A stretch of 64,000 nucleotides of DNA, taken from Serinus canaria. Its lineage: Eukaryota > Chordata > Aves > Passeriformes > Fringillidae. The translations under genes and the position numbers were made by a program. Every line of letters begins with the position of its first letter. Position 1 is the stretch's first letter. The notes beneath the pieces were generated by a model. The model had not been told where the DNA came from. It did not search any database and saw only the letters and a program-made list of their open reading frames with translations. The DNA is taken from positions 102,901,990-102,965,989 of the forward strand of contig NC_066315.1 in NCBI RefSeq assembly GCF_022539315.1. Reading direction: 5' to 3'. Of this stretch, positions 12,301 through 24,300 are shown in pieces.

Positions 12301-15300
12301 AACTCTGTCCAGTAATTCTCTTGGAGAGAAATTGGTACCCATTTCTTTCAACCTCATGATCTTACTGCTGTTAGTCTTTTATATCTCACCTGACCTTCCC
12401 CATGATGCTGACAAAACCTGAACCAAAATGTTCTTCCATTTTTCCTTCCAGGGCAGTTTTGAAAAGTGTACCTAATGAAACTCATCCATGCAATCTCAGG
12501 GCACTTCAATTTCTGTCCATTTCTGTTTGTCCTTTCTTTCAACATGTAACTTCTTGACCTCAAGAGACCACCCTCCTCACTTAGAGAAGATAACTGAGTT
12601 GTTAAAAGTCAACCAGTTCTACTGAAGCAGAAAACAAAGAAATAATTTATTCTGCCAAAAACAATTAGCATGCATTCTTCTTGAACAAGGAGTTTTCAGA
12701 CCCATGGCTCTGTAATCACTTTTAGTCTCTCTCGCAATTTATCTATTTATTTATTCCTCCTATTACATTCACACCATTTTGGAGGTGTGAATGTAATAGG
12801 AGGAAATCTCCAAGATTTCCTCCTCTTACATTCACACCTCCAAAATGGTCTCACTCATCCTTCTAGGTGTACCATCAGCTGGTAATTGTACCTGATTTGC
12901 CATCACAAGAATTTTTGAATACTGAAACAATGGTAGTTTCTAAAGGAAGAACACTGCTGTAGGAGACTGCAGTAGACAGATGGTCAATCTCCCTCTTCTC
13001 TGGTTTCTGGGGCACCAAGGAAGGTGCCCCCATATCTTGATGCACAAAAGTGTGTCTTACCACAAGATACACAAAGTACATCCTACCATAGCACACCTCT
13101 TGATATGGTATATAGTAGAATAATTTGAAATAGCAATATGGTAACATAAAGCAAACAAAAACAAAAACCCTGTCTCTTCCAGGAAAAAAAAAAAAACTCA
13201 AATTTTTGGATTTTGTTACTATATAAACTCATATTTTTCTGTTTTTTTCCTGTAGGTTTTTGGGTTTGGTTACTTACTGTCCAACAAAAAATGCTCAGCT
13301 TTTGGTGTTCTTCCCTAACTCTAACTCAAACTTCTCAACACTGTACTCTTTAGAACTTTCAAGTCTGTATTTTGGGTAAGCTAAGCAGGAAGTACATGAT
13401 ATGACATTTGGGGGATGTCCTGTGCAGGGTTAAGAGTTGGCCTTGATGATCCTTTTGGGTCCTTTGCAACTAAGAATATTCTGTGATTCTGTGAACTACT
13501 TGCATGGCTTTTCTCAGCAGCATTTTCTGGCTTCCGTGGTGGAAGCCATTCCAGTGACAAATTCTGAGGGTTGTAGGTTTCCCATCCCTGGAAACATTCA
13601 AGGACAGGCTGAACAGGGCTTGGAGTAACCTGATCTAGTTGAAGATGTGCCTGCCCATTGCAGGGAGGTTGGACTAGATTACCTTTAAATGTCCCTTGCA
13701 ACCCACACCCATTCCTCTGGCAAGTCCCATCCTGGTGGGATTCATTCCCCACATCATCTCCCAACCTGTGCATGCTTGGAGGAGGAACTCCTGCTCTGCT
13801 CCACAAAAGGCAAAGCAGGCCCTGGCTCTGACAGGGCCAATCTCCTTCTCTGGCCACAGCTGCCTGTGAGCTGAGGGAATGCTCACAGTCCTGGTGGCTC
13901 CCAGCCAGCTGGTGGGCTGCTGCAAGCCTGGCCTTGGCAGAATTGGCCATGAATTTCTGATCACACCCTACTGGTTGGCAATAGCCCCCCTACACCAGAC
14001 CAAGCCCTGGAGGGAGGCTGAGTGCTCCAGCCAGCATCTCTGCTCTGCAATGAAAAGGCCAAGAGTTAGGGAAAAAATAACCAATAAACCAGCCAGCTTA
14101 AAACAATGTGATTAGATGATCAGCTGCAAGGAATGGGGTTGGAGCAGGAATTTTGTTCCTGCCATTAGAAACACAGTACCCTATCTGCTAACTCCTTCTG
14201 CAGTTTGTTTTGTTCTGCTGACAGCAGCTGCAACCTTAGCAGAGAAGTCAGTGGGTAAAGTAAGGCTGAGTTTAACCTAAATGCCTGTGAGATTGACTAT
14301 GCATCAGTTGGTTTGAAATTCAGATCTTTTCTGGAATTTTGGGTTTGAAGTTTTTTTAAGGAAGGAATTATCTAAATTGAATTGCAAACATGTTTAGAAA
14401 AGAAAGCCAAAGATTTAGAAGCTGAGGGTTGAATGCCAGCAAGTGACCACGTTGTTGTTCAAAACACATCATTCTGTTGTTCTCCATACTGGTTTATCCA
14501 GTCTCAGGTTTCATGGCTTTCTGCACCCTAGGCCAGATATCTGCTGCAGTTCTCTGAAGATGTAATTGTTACACCTTGTGCCTGCAGGGCACAATTGAGT
14601 GCAAAAGGGCCAAGCCTGAAAGCAGAAAATCAAACCTCTGTTTTGAACCTTTTCCATTTTTTTTTTTAAGGTAAACTTGTGAATGTTTTATATGGTAGAA
14701 GTAGGAAAAACTTTATCATTACCTTCTCATCTAGTATGGAGTTTTTAACTGTGAGCAAAGCAAAAAAGGCTCATTTGAGACACAAATGATACTTTGTAAG
14801 AGTAAGACATCCTGGAAGTGAGTGAGGAAGCTGTGTCAGAGACTAAAATTACCATCTATTAGGCATTTTATATAGATGAGTTGGAGGCAGGCAGATAGTA
14901 AGTGCCTTCCTACATTTCCATGTTATTCAAAATACGTTTCCTTGGAAGTATTTTTTTAATTTTGAACTGATTCTATTGCCAAGTTGTTTTTCTTTTGAAG
15001 ACAGATAAGGTACATAATACAGTGCCAAGAAACTGTCATGCAAACCTGTAGCATACTATTATATAGATAAAACAAAGGCAAAAAAAGTAGGCCATTCTAT
15101 TTCATTTGTTCAGCAGAGTCTGGGTTTGGTGGTACTGGCTCATACTGAACCCAGTAAGAGCACACTCCAGAAAGCCTTGAAATGTAGAGCTTCCAACAAT
15201 ACATCCTCCTGTCAAGCAGACTTTGATGCTTTCACATTTGGGTTTTGGCCCTACAGTGAAAAACCAGGGTGTTAACTGAAAACACGAGTGGTCATCTGAA

Positions 15301-18300
15301 ACAGAAGAGTGTCAGCCTAGGGCACCAGAGAAGCAGAAGGTGGCTGTGACATGGAGGCAGGGACATGGAGAAGAGCAAGCCCAGACTAAGGCATGTGCTT
15401 TTCTCACCAGAACTATGGAAGGTGTGGAAAAGTACACTGTGTACTAATGCCTTGGCTCTCAATGAACCCTGACTAAATTACTAAAAAGAAATCCTCAGTC
15501 AGCATGTGCCTGTGTGAGCACACATGTTTTTGTGTGTGTGGTGTGTGTGTGTTATGTGTGTTTGTATATCTCAGTGCAGATAAGGGATTTGTCAGGTTGG
15601 TGGTCAAATTAAAGCAATTTCTAAAAAAAAAACCTAACATGGATTGGATTCACAATAGATTTTCACTGTAATGTAAGCCTAATGCTAGTGTCTCTCTAAT
15701 CACTAATACTAGTATGACAGCTTTTCTCTGCCAGGCGCCCATAGCAGATACTTAGGAAAAGTATAAGGGAGAGTGTATAAAGTCTGTGAACTAAGCAGTA
15801 ATTCTCCCAGTAGACAGTCCCAATATAGTATTCTGTTGTTCAGGAACTTCCAAAGCCAAATATGAGATGTATAATGGCTCTTCCTGTAAATTTGATCAAG
15901 TTCTCTTTGAATCTATATTTACCTTTACTTTTTGCAGGATTCCATGGCAATTTAATCACACATTATGTGAAGAAGCACTTCCTTTCATTAGATGTAGACC
16001 TTTAAACCTCTAAGTCTTGCAACTGGCTGCCTTCCTCCCACAGTTATTGCACTCAGAGAAATGGTGAAACATCCCCTAGTCAGAATTTCATAGATCTCCC
16101 ATAGTCTTCTGCTCAGCCATGTTTTCTAAACCTTTTCTCCTGTGGAAGGGATTCCACCTCCCCAGTGACCTTTGTCCTCCCTTTCTAACTTTTTCTGCTA
16201 TATCAGTCCATAACAAAATGCTTTTCTCTGCTTTCCAAAAGATAAATACTACCAAGCTGAAGATACTGCACACTCCTTATTTTTCAGTTTGCTGGTGCAT
16301 ATCATGCACAACTACAGTGGCACAACCATGACTTTTGTATCATTTAACATCTGTTATGAAAGAACTGCAGGCAGCAGACACTATGTTAAAATGCTTGGGA
16401 TTATTTAAAAAATATGTATGCAATCTCTTATTAAAAGTTTTCCTGGAACTGGTGTGGCTGAGATGTTAATTTGAGCCTTCTTGTGCAGAGGAAGAAGGCT
16501 CAAATTAACATTTTTTTTTTTTTTTTATTGGAAGACCTTTCTCAACTCCCGTTTTGCTTTGCTCTACTCCACTCAAAGCCCCAGATCAACAGCCATTAAT
16601 TTCCTCTATCAGCAGGACCAATTACAATCCCCCTTGAAGTTGTCCTGAGCTATCTGGATGCACCAGGTATATAGGACATGAAATTCTCCCTCAGCATCCT
16701 TCCATCTGCTCCCTCACCAGCTGCAGACTAAACACATTTGATGAAATTTTGCTCTCAGTTGTACTTGTCTAATTGGCTATTGCTCTTCAGTGGAAGGTGG
16801 AATATAAATGAAGGGAAGTGAAATGGTGCCCAGCATCCAGTTCCTCCATCTCTTCAGCATTTTCACTGCTGCTTGAGTGCAAACTAAAAACAGAACTGGC
16901 AATGGCAAAACAGCCAAAATATCACAGGGTAATTGGTCCTAACACTAGTTTCAAGTGTAAATGTGAGATTGAGAACAAATTGGAGACTAACTACCAACTG
17001 CATGAGTGCACAGGCATCCTGGATTTGTAAAAAGAAGAGATGGGAATTTCTCCCTATTCAGTTCACAACTGTTAATCTTGAACCCTAAATATTACTGATT
17101 TGAGGAACATCCATGGTTATTTTATGGTTCTACCTTCTTTTTCATCATGGGGCAAGACAGCAGTCTGCCTCACTTGTTTTCCACTCATACCTCCACAATT
17201 CACTGCTGATCAAATGGGCTTTCATTACCATCTCCTGCAACAACATTCCTCATTCCTTGTCTTTCACTCTTTATACTTCTCTGTGCTCCTCCTCTGTCAG
17301 CCTTTTCATTCAGACTGCAGAATCCGAAGTGCTGTTCACATAAAGAAAACCCACCCAACCCAAACCACCAAACCCCCTCTCTCCCCTGCTCGTGCCTTTG
17401 CCCTCATGCCCCAACAGAGGGGAACTCTGCAAAGTGAGAGGAAGCTGCCTACAGGAGAGGAGCATCACAAGGAGGGTAACACAGACAGGAGAGTGCTAGC
17501 TTTGGTGAAAAAGAGATCATTTTGAAACTGAAGTTTGAATGTGAAAAATAGAATGTCTGGACACTGGCAATGGGCACTAACATTGTGAAAGATGGCAGAT
17601 ATAAAATTATGAAGAGTAATTATGAAGAAGCAATAAAAATATTTATCTGAGTTAAAAGTACTCTTTTGTATAAATGGAATGTATATTATTACAAATGTAG
17701 TAGACTCATTGGTATCTTAGTGATTTCACATGTATGATTTTTAAATGTGGCTTGTGAGTTTGGATGTATAACTTCAAAGGGGTGTGAGTTAAAAATTTTG
17801 TAAGATAAACCACTTCTGAAAATTGGTCCCCTTTAACTTTTCATTAATCAGTAACGTAAAATCCTGAGCTACTGGCACTGTTAGGTCTCTCTTGAGCTGG
17901 CCTCTGGCTTTGGTAAATCACATAACAATTAGAGGTCCTTGTCTCAATAAACAGTGAGTTTGCATGGAAAAAGAGAGATGCTTGTTTGTTTGCTTATGCT
18001 GATCATTTCAAGAAAAAAACCACCTGAGTGTAGCACTGAGAGGTGTGACTGCCAGTCTTAGGAAGAGTGGCAGAATCTCAGGAAGTTCTTCCATGCCAAA
18101 TTACCTAGAAAAAACTTTCTAAACATTTTCTGTTTGTGCTCTCCAAAGCTTTCGCAGGTTTACGCGATCTAATAGTGTAACAACAGCTGTGCAAGCAGAC
18201 CTGGATTTCCATGAGAACTTTGAAATAATCGACCCTCAAGAGGACAATACATGTTCTGGACAAATATCAAGACAATTTTCTCGAGATGCAAGCACCTCTA

Positions 18301-21300
18301 CCGTTAGCATACAAGGGTCAGGAAACCATTACCATGCATGTGCAGTGGATGATGACTTTGAGACAGATTTTGATCCGTCAATTTTACCTCCTCCTGACCC
18401 GTGGATTGACTCTATTACTGAAGATCCTCTAGAAGCTGTTCAAAGGTCAGTGTGCCCACGAGATGGCCACTGGTTTCTGAAGCTACTTCAGGCAGAGAGA
18501 GATCGTATGGAGGGTTGGTGCCAACAGATGGAGAGAGAAGAACGGGAAAACAACTTACCTGAGGACAGTAAGTATCCACACACAATAATATTGCAACTGC
18601 AAAGAAGTATTTAATATAGGTCAAATTCACTCCAGTGAATTCTGTATTGTGCCCTTTCTTATTCAGCTAATGAAGCTCTGGTTGTGATTCTCAAAAGGAC
18701 TGTATGTATGTATATCATAACCCTTATTAAAGCTGACAGGGAATGCAAATGCTTGGTGCTTCTGAAACTCCAGTGGTACTCGTTTCTGGGATTGCATAGT
18801 TCAATGGATAACTAGGAGACTGTGGTTAGGGATCTTGTAGTATTAATGTTTCTTAACTCTTCTGTTTGAAATCACTTTTCATAACTTTAGACTATAGTTT
18901 AACAGATTGAAGTTCCTTTTAATTAAATTCATATTTCAGTTGCCTTTTCAGATGGTGATTGGCATGAGAGTATTTAGATGTTTCTCCCTACTGAAAGAGA
19001 TTTCAGTTATGCTTCCAAATTGTCCCCCCTCTCTCTCTTCTCCTCTCCAGCCTCCCTACATCTCCCTTGCAGTTCTCATTTGCTTTGACCATCCCAATAA
19101 AAGAAGCTCTTCATATTGTGTGATAAAAAACCACACACATGAAACTACATCTCAGTTGTCACCACTGTCAGCAATATTAACCTACTTGTAAGGTAATAGG
19201 ACTGTCTAGTAAACCTTCATTACTCGGAACTGTTGAGGGTTGAATAGTTCACATCTTATTCGTTTACTCTAATTAGGGAAGAAGGGCTGAGCATGTGTTT
19301 CCCAGTCCATATTTTTTTCTCCCAGTAAAAATAGAAGGGTTTTTTTCATTTATTTCTCTTACAAGGAACAGTACTATTGCTAGCTGTCAACTTTAGACAG
19401 ACGTAAATCTGTGAACATACTCCTTGCAAATAAAGTTGTTTCAAGTTTTAGAAGTGAGCTTCTGGAAAGCACTAAGAAGCAGCTGCTTATAAATTCAGTT
19501 TTTATATAATTTAGACATGCCTAAACATATTTTCCTGGATATAAAAGTAATATTTTTCCAACTCCCAAATTAGCTTCTACCAAAGCAAGGACTATTACTT
19601 CAGCTTCAGCATTGCTTCTTAAAAATTTTTAACCTTTTCTCTCAAGAAGAGAGATGTTTGAATTCTTCTGAAATGTAAAGATTTTGATTTATGAAAATAA
19701 TTAACACTGGAAAAAAAATTCTTAGAAATGCACAAGCTGTTTCTGCTGGACCTTTCCATTCAATCCAGTGAATGAAAAGATAGTCAAAGTTAGACAAAAT
19801 TGTAAACAACTGGAAATTTATTTTAATGGCAAGTATAAGATAACCTGAATTTTAAGACATGTAAAGGTTTTATATTTATATAAAATTTATGTTATACAAT
19901 AGGGTAACAATTTCTTCTGAAGAAAATATATGGAAGGTTTGATGTTAAAAGCAGATCCAGATTTGCCAAGTTCTAGAATTTTTGTATCTCATTTTTAACT
20001 CACATCATCAATGCATTCAAAAATCTCTTTGCAGATGTATCAGAGTAAAAGAGTTTCTGTAGTATGAAGAAATAAACCTTGTGAACTATGAGATTTTAGA
20101 TTGAAAAAGAAGTGTGGACACATAACAAACAGGAAACACACAACTTTTATAAGTCATAACAACTTAGACAGGACATAAGGAAAACATACTCTATGATGAG
20201 GTGGTGAGGCACTGTAATGGGGTTGCCCAGGGAAGTTGTGGATGCCCCATCCCTGGAAGGGTTCAAGGACAGATGGATGACTTTGGGCAACCTGGTCTAG
20301 TGGAAGGTGTCCTTGCCCAAGGCAATGGGACTGAAACTGGATGATTTTAAAGGTCCTCTCTAACCCCAACTATGCTGTCATTCTATGAACTGATAATACT
20401 GAAAAAACCTATAAATATTTTATTTGTGCACCAAGGTAGTTGGTGCACCAATAAAGTCATAGGAAAAGAACATGAAGTGAATTTTAAAAGGCTGATAGAT
20501 GCAGAAAATGCATATCTGAGACAGAATTGCATTTGAGAGACAAAATGCATATGAGAGACAGAATTGTCTCTCAGTGTCTTGGTGTCTTTGATATAAGATG
20601 ATTTTAAAGGGCTCTTTGAGCAATCAATGGAAGGAGTCAGTTATAGGGAAGATAAAGGAAAGGTTAGGCTGGAATATTGGCTATTCCAAATGCCTCCTCA
20701 CAGCACACCCAGCATATGTCCTGGCGCTTCTTGTGGTCACTGGAAATGGCAGGAGGAGAAGGGTCACCTGGGTTTGGTAGCCACTGTTGCAGCACTTGTT
20801 TCGGTGTGACACTGTCAGCTGCTGTGGCACGTGGCAGCTGCCTCCCACAGAGGCTGTGCAGGGCTTTCTGCTGTGCCTCAGCACGTCCCGCTCTACCTGG
20901 TGCCAAGGAAAAGCATATGGCCAGAGCCACTCTGCCCGCTCAGCAGTGCCAGGAACAAAAGCCTGGTTGTTACAAACCCTGCCCCAAAAAACATCTTTTT
21001 CATACATCTATACACTTTAAAGAGAGAGGGGAAAGGAGCAGAAGAGGTGCGTTTGCTTTGCTTTCCCTAATGAAACATAACCAGAGCGGGAAATGCAGCC
21101 TTTGTTTCCAACCTGACATCCCCAGCATGTGTTTGGCCAGATAACAAAATAAGGAGAACGTGTGATGAGCGAGGTTTTCTCGATGCCATGGCAGCTGACA
21201 GAGGGCTCATCCCCCCAGCGCTCCACGTAAAACGATCCACGCTTCCTCCAGACAATGCGGCCCTTGTGCGGAACAGCTGTCTCGGGGAGACGGCTCGCTG

Positions 21301-24300
21301 CTGTTTGACAGTAGCTTGTATGTTACATAGATACGTAGGGTATTATCTAGCTGGGAATGGATCTACCAGATGGGATTGAATGTTTCTAGCTGGGAAATGG
21401 AGTCTGCTGCTCTGTATAAAAACAAGCTGTGGTTCAGCGGCTGCATGATGAAATGCCAATATAGAGAGAAATGTGGCTTCCCTTCCGCCATGAATTATTT
21501 ATTGGATAGTATATTCTGGTTGTATCTGAAATCATTTTCTGATAAAGCTGTAGCATGTGTGACAGGCAGATGAACACCAATCACACTTTAAACTAACATA
21601 CTTGATGTGATTTCAGTGTATTTTGCAGTTACCAGGAAGTTGGCTACAAACTCTAGGTCTCTCATAAAAAAAAAAAGAAAAGATGTTACACATCTGAGGC
21701 TAAACACCTTGTGAGACTTGATTGACACTTTGGATCAGGCCTCAAGTGAAATCAACTGTTGATTTTTTTGTTTTTTCCTCAGCCATCTGCTTGCTCCTCC
21801 TACCTCTTCCCTGTAAAATTTCAAATAGTCGGAGCCTCACCACAGTTGTTGACTTTTGGCTCAGACTTCTATTGTCACCATTTACATACAAAATCAGCAC
21901 CACCAGACCTGGCTCCCTGCACAGCTCTGACCATATTTTTTCCCAGCAGGGGTGGGCACAGGAACGTATTCCTAGGGCCTTGGCCTGTCTTTGGAGGGGT
22001 TTTCTGCTGTTGTTCGTATTGACCTTCTTGGAAGAACCAGAAAGCTTCCCCTGCCCCCCCTCCAGAAGTTTCTCTTTCACATGAGGTTGTACTGTGGCTT
22101 TGGTGTGAAGATAACCATCAGAAGCAAACAGCAGGCCTGATTCACCACAAGTCAGGTGTAATGTGGGTTTACTGGCAAGAAAAGCCAGGCCAATCATGTA
22201 AAAACTAAAACAGAAAACCAAGGCTCTCACAAGACCTGTCATTATAACTCTCTTGCATGTATACAGTAGCCCTCTGGGCTAGTGTGAATAAAGGTTGACC
22301 TCAAATCTGCAGGAACCTCATTGCTCAGGACCAGAGCCGCTACAAATTCATCCAGTTCTGGCAAATTATGCAGTGCTTACACACTGTCTGCTGTTTTGGT
22401 TTGTTTCAATTGTTCCAAAAGAAAACACAAAAAGTAAAGGTTAGATGTGAGAGAATAAAGTTTAGGAAAAGGCACATTTTTCATAATAGTTGTGCATGAC
22501 AAAATAAAAAGAGACCCATGAGCTCACTCTCAGCCATAAGCACAGAAAACCATTTGCCATTCCTCTGCAGGGCTTCTCCAAGCAATCCTGGCCTCTGCTG
22601 TTCCGGGGAGTGAGACAGCCTCATCCTGCAGTGGGCTGGGACAGCCGTGCAGAGGGATGGTCACCAGCCTGACATTTGGCCGAGTCCTGATGGAATCCCC
22701 CTGGCTACGTGCCTCTGGCCATATGCCCAACTCATCCTTTTCTTGTTCTGGTTTTCTTTTGTCCCCAGAAGGGACTTCTCCATACACGAGGGTTTCTCAA
22801 AGGAAAGCCAGCAAGGAAAGCCCTACCAGTGCCCAGAGGCTAGCAAGGCAAAAAGTGAAATCCACAAGCAAGGAAATGAGCTAGTTAGGGAAAAAAAAAT
22901 TAAATGTGCTAATAAAAGCCAAGTAAGTCAGAGAACACATGGAAACTACTTTAATCCAAATGAGAAGCATTTGCTCATGCAGACAGCCCTATTAATTTCA
23001 ATGAGATCACTCCTCTAAGTATATATGACTCAAAGAAAGGACTGCTCCTTCCCTAGTTTGTTCCATTTGGCTGTTTTCTCCTTAACAGCTGAGCTTAAGA
23101 CCTGAGCAGTAGCTTTAAGTTTGAATTTCCTGGCTTTTGTCATACTTGGCGTTATTTAAATGTAGCTCTGTCAACATGAATAGGCTAAAATGCTGGTCCA
23201 TCCTGGCTTGGAAATGGATTGTGACAGCTCTGTGGCAGGATTGCTTCATATGCATAGTGCCCAGCCAACATCTGCAACGCAAATGTCAGGCTGTGTCCCT
23301 GTAATTTCAGCTATTGTTCCTGCCACTTGCTCCTGGGGCAATGAGCAAGTCCCGGTATTCTGTTCCCTAGCTTGGACCCTGCCTATCAACCAGGTGTTTT
23401 CACGTTAAGGGCATTTGATAGTCAGGAGTAGTTAAGTGCCTCCTTTGTCACTTGTTAGACCCTGGGGCCTGTCAAAGTTCAAATGCAAATACATCAGTTG
23501 GGGTTTTAAAACAGGTCCTATGCAATTCTTAGAACCAAGAGAAGCAAGAACTTACTACTTGAACAGCACAGAGTCCCAGTCTATTTTCAAGAATGTTTTA
23601 AAAGAAGAACATGTTGGGGGATTAAAGACACAAGGACACACTGTCATGTGTCTGTCCTAGAATAATATTCTGTGATTCCTAGATAAGATCAGTAATAGTG
23701 AGGAGGCATTCCACAGTAGCTGAATTCCATCAAAATAGCTATAAGTTCTTCAAGAATTGACATAATTGTCCATGTCTTAAGAAATGTCACAGGAGAGAAC
23801 CAGATTTACAAAGAAGATAGGTCAAAGCAAGATGGGAGACAAAAAAAAAAAAGGGAAAAAATTCAAACTATTAAAACAAAACACTGCAGTACACACACGT
23901 CTCCCTCTGGGGAAGAGGTGACAGCAAAGCATATGATGGATGTTAATAATGTTGCTTAATGCATTACTGGAAGGCATTCAGATCCAACAGTGCTGAGTGT
24001 GCTGTATAGTCCTGTATGGAACAGAAAGCAGATATGAATAACATTATATAGGTGTTTTAAATCCATTATGATTGCATCTTGATGGGTTGGGATTTTTTGT
24101 TGCTTGGTTTTATATGTTTTCTTTGTATCCTATTAGCTGAACACATCAATTTGAATGTTTATGTGTTTTTCCTCCTGTACCCCATCTCCCTTCTGTTGAT
24201 TCTTTTCTGATTTGTTTTGAGTATTATCTTTGTAATTCCATTTATTTTCTTGGTATTTGGCCTCAAACTTTGCAGGCTTTTCTTCTAAGAAAATCTATTG

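Larger units (their letters stand above)
9717..18148 (+). other. DLGAP1 intron with CR1 fragments and two hairpins
   Basis: Donor gtgagt, acceptor ctccaaag. It contains two CR1 3' fragments near 13.4-13.7 kb, the nested inverted repeat at 12754-12849, the hairpin at 16463-16511, a T18 run at 11516-11533 and a short GAAA run at about 11185. A degenerate TG-rich tract lies at about 15525-15570. No additional exon recognised. Confidence 0.85.

Noticed and set aside
20677..21144. 155-residue open frame
   Set aside because: Overlapping frames on both strands, Cys/Ser-rich composition and no homology recognised; intronic.
23640..23690. CR1-like octamer tail (atattctgtgattcct)
   Set aside because: Only about 16 bases resemble a CR1 tail, with no body upstream; too little to call.
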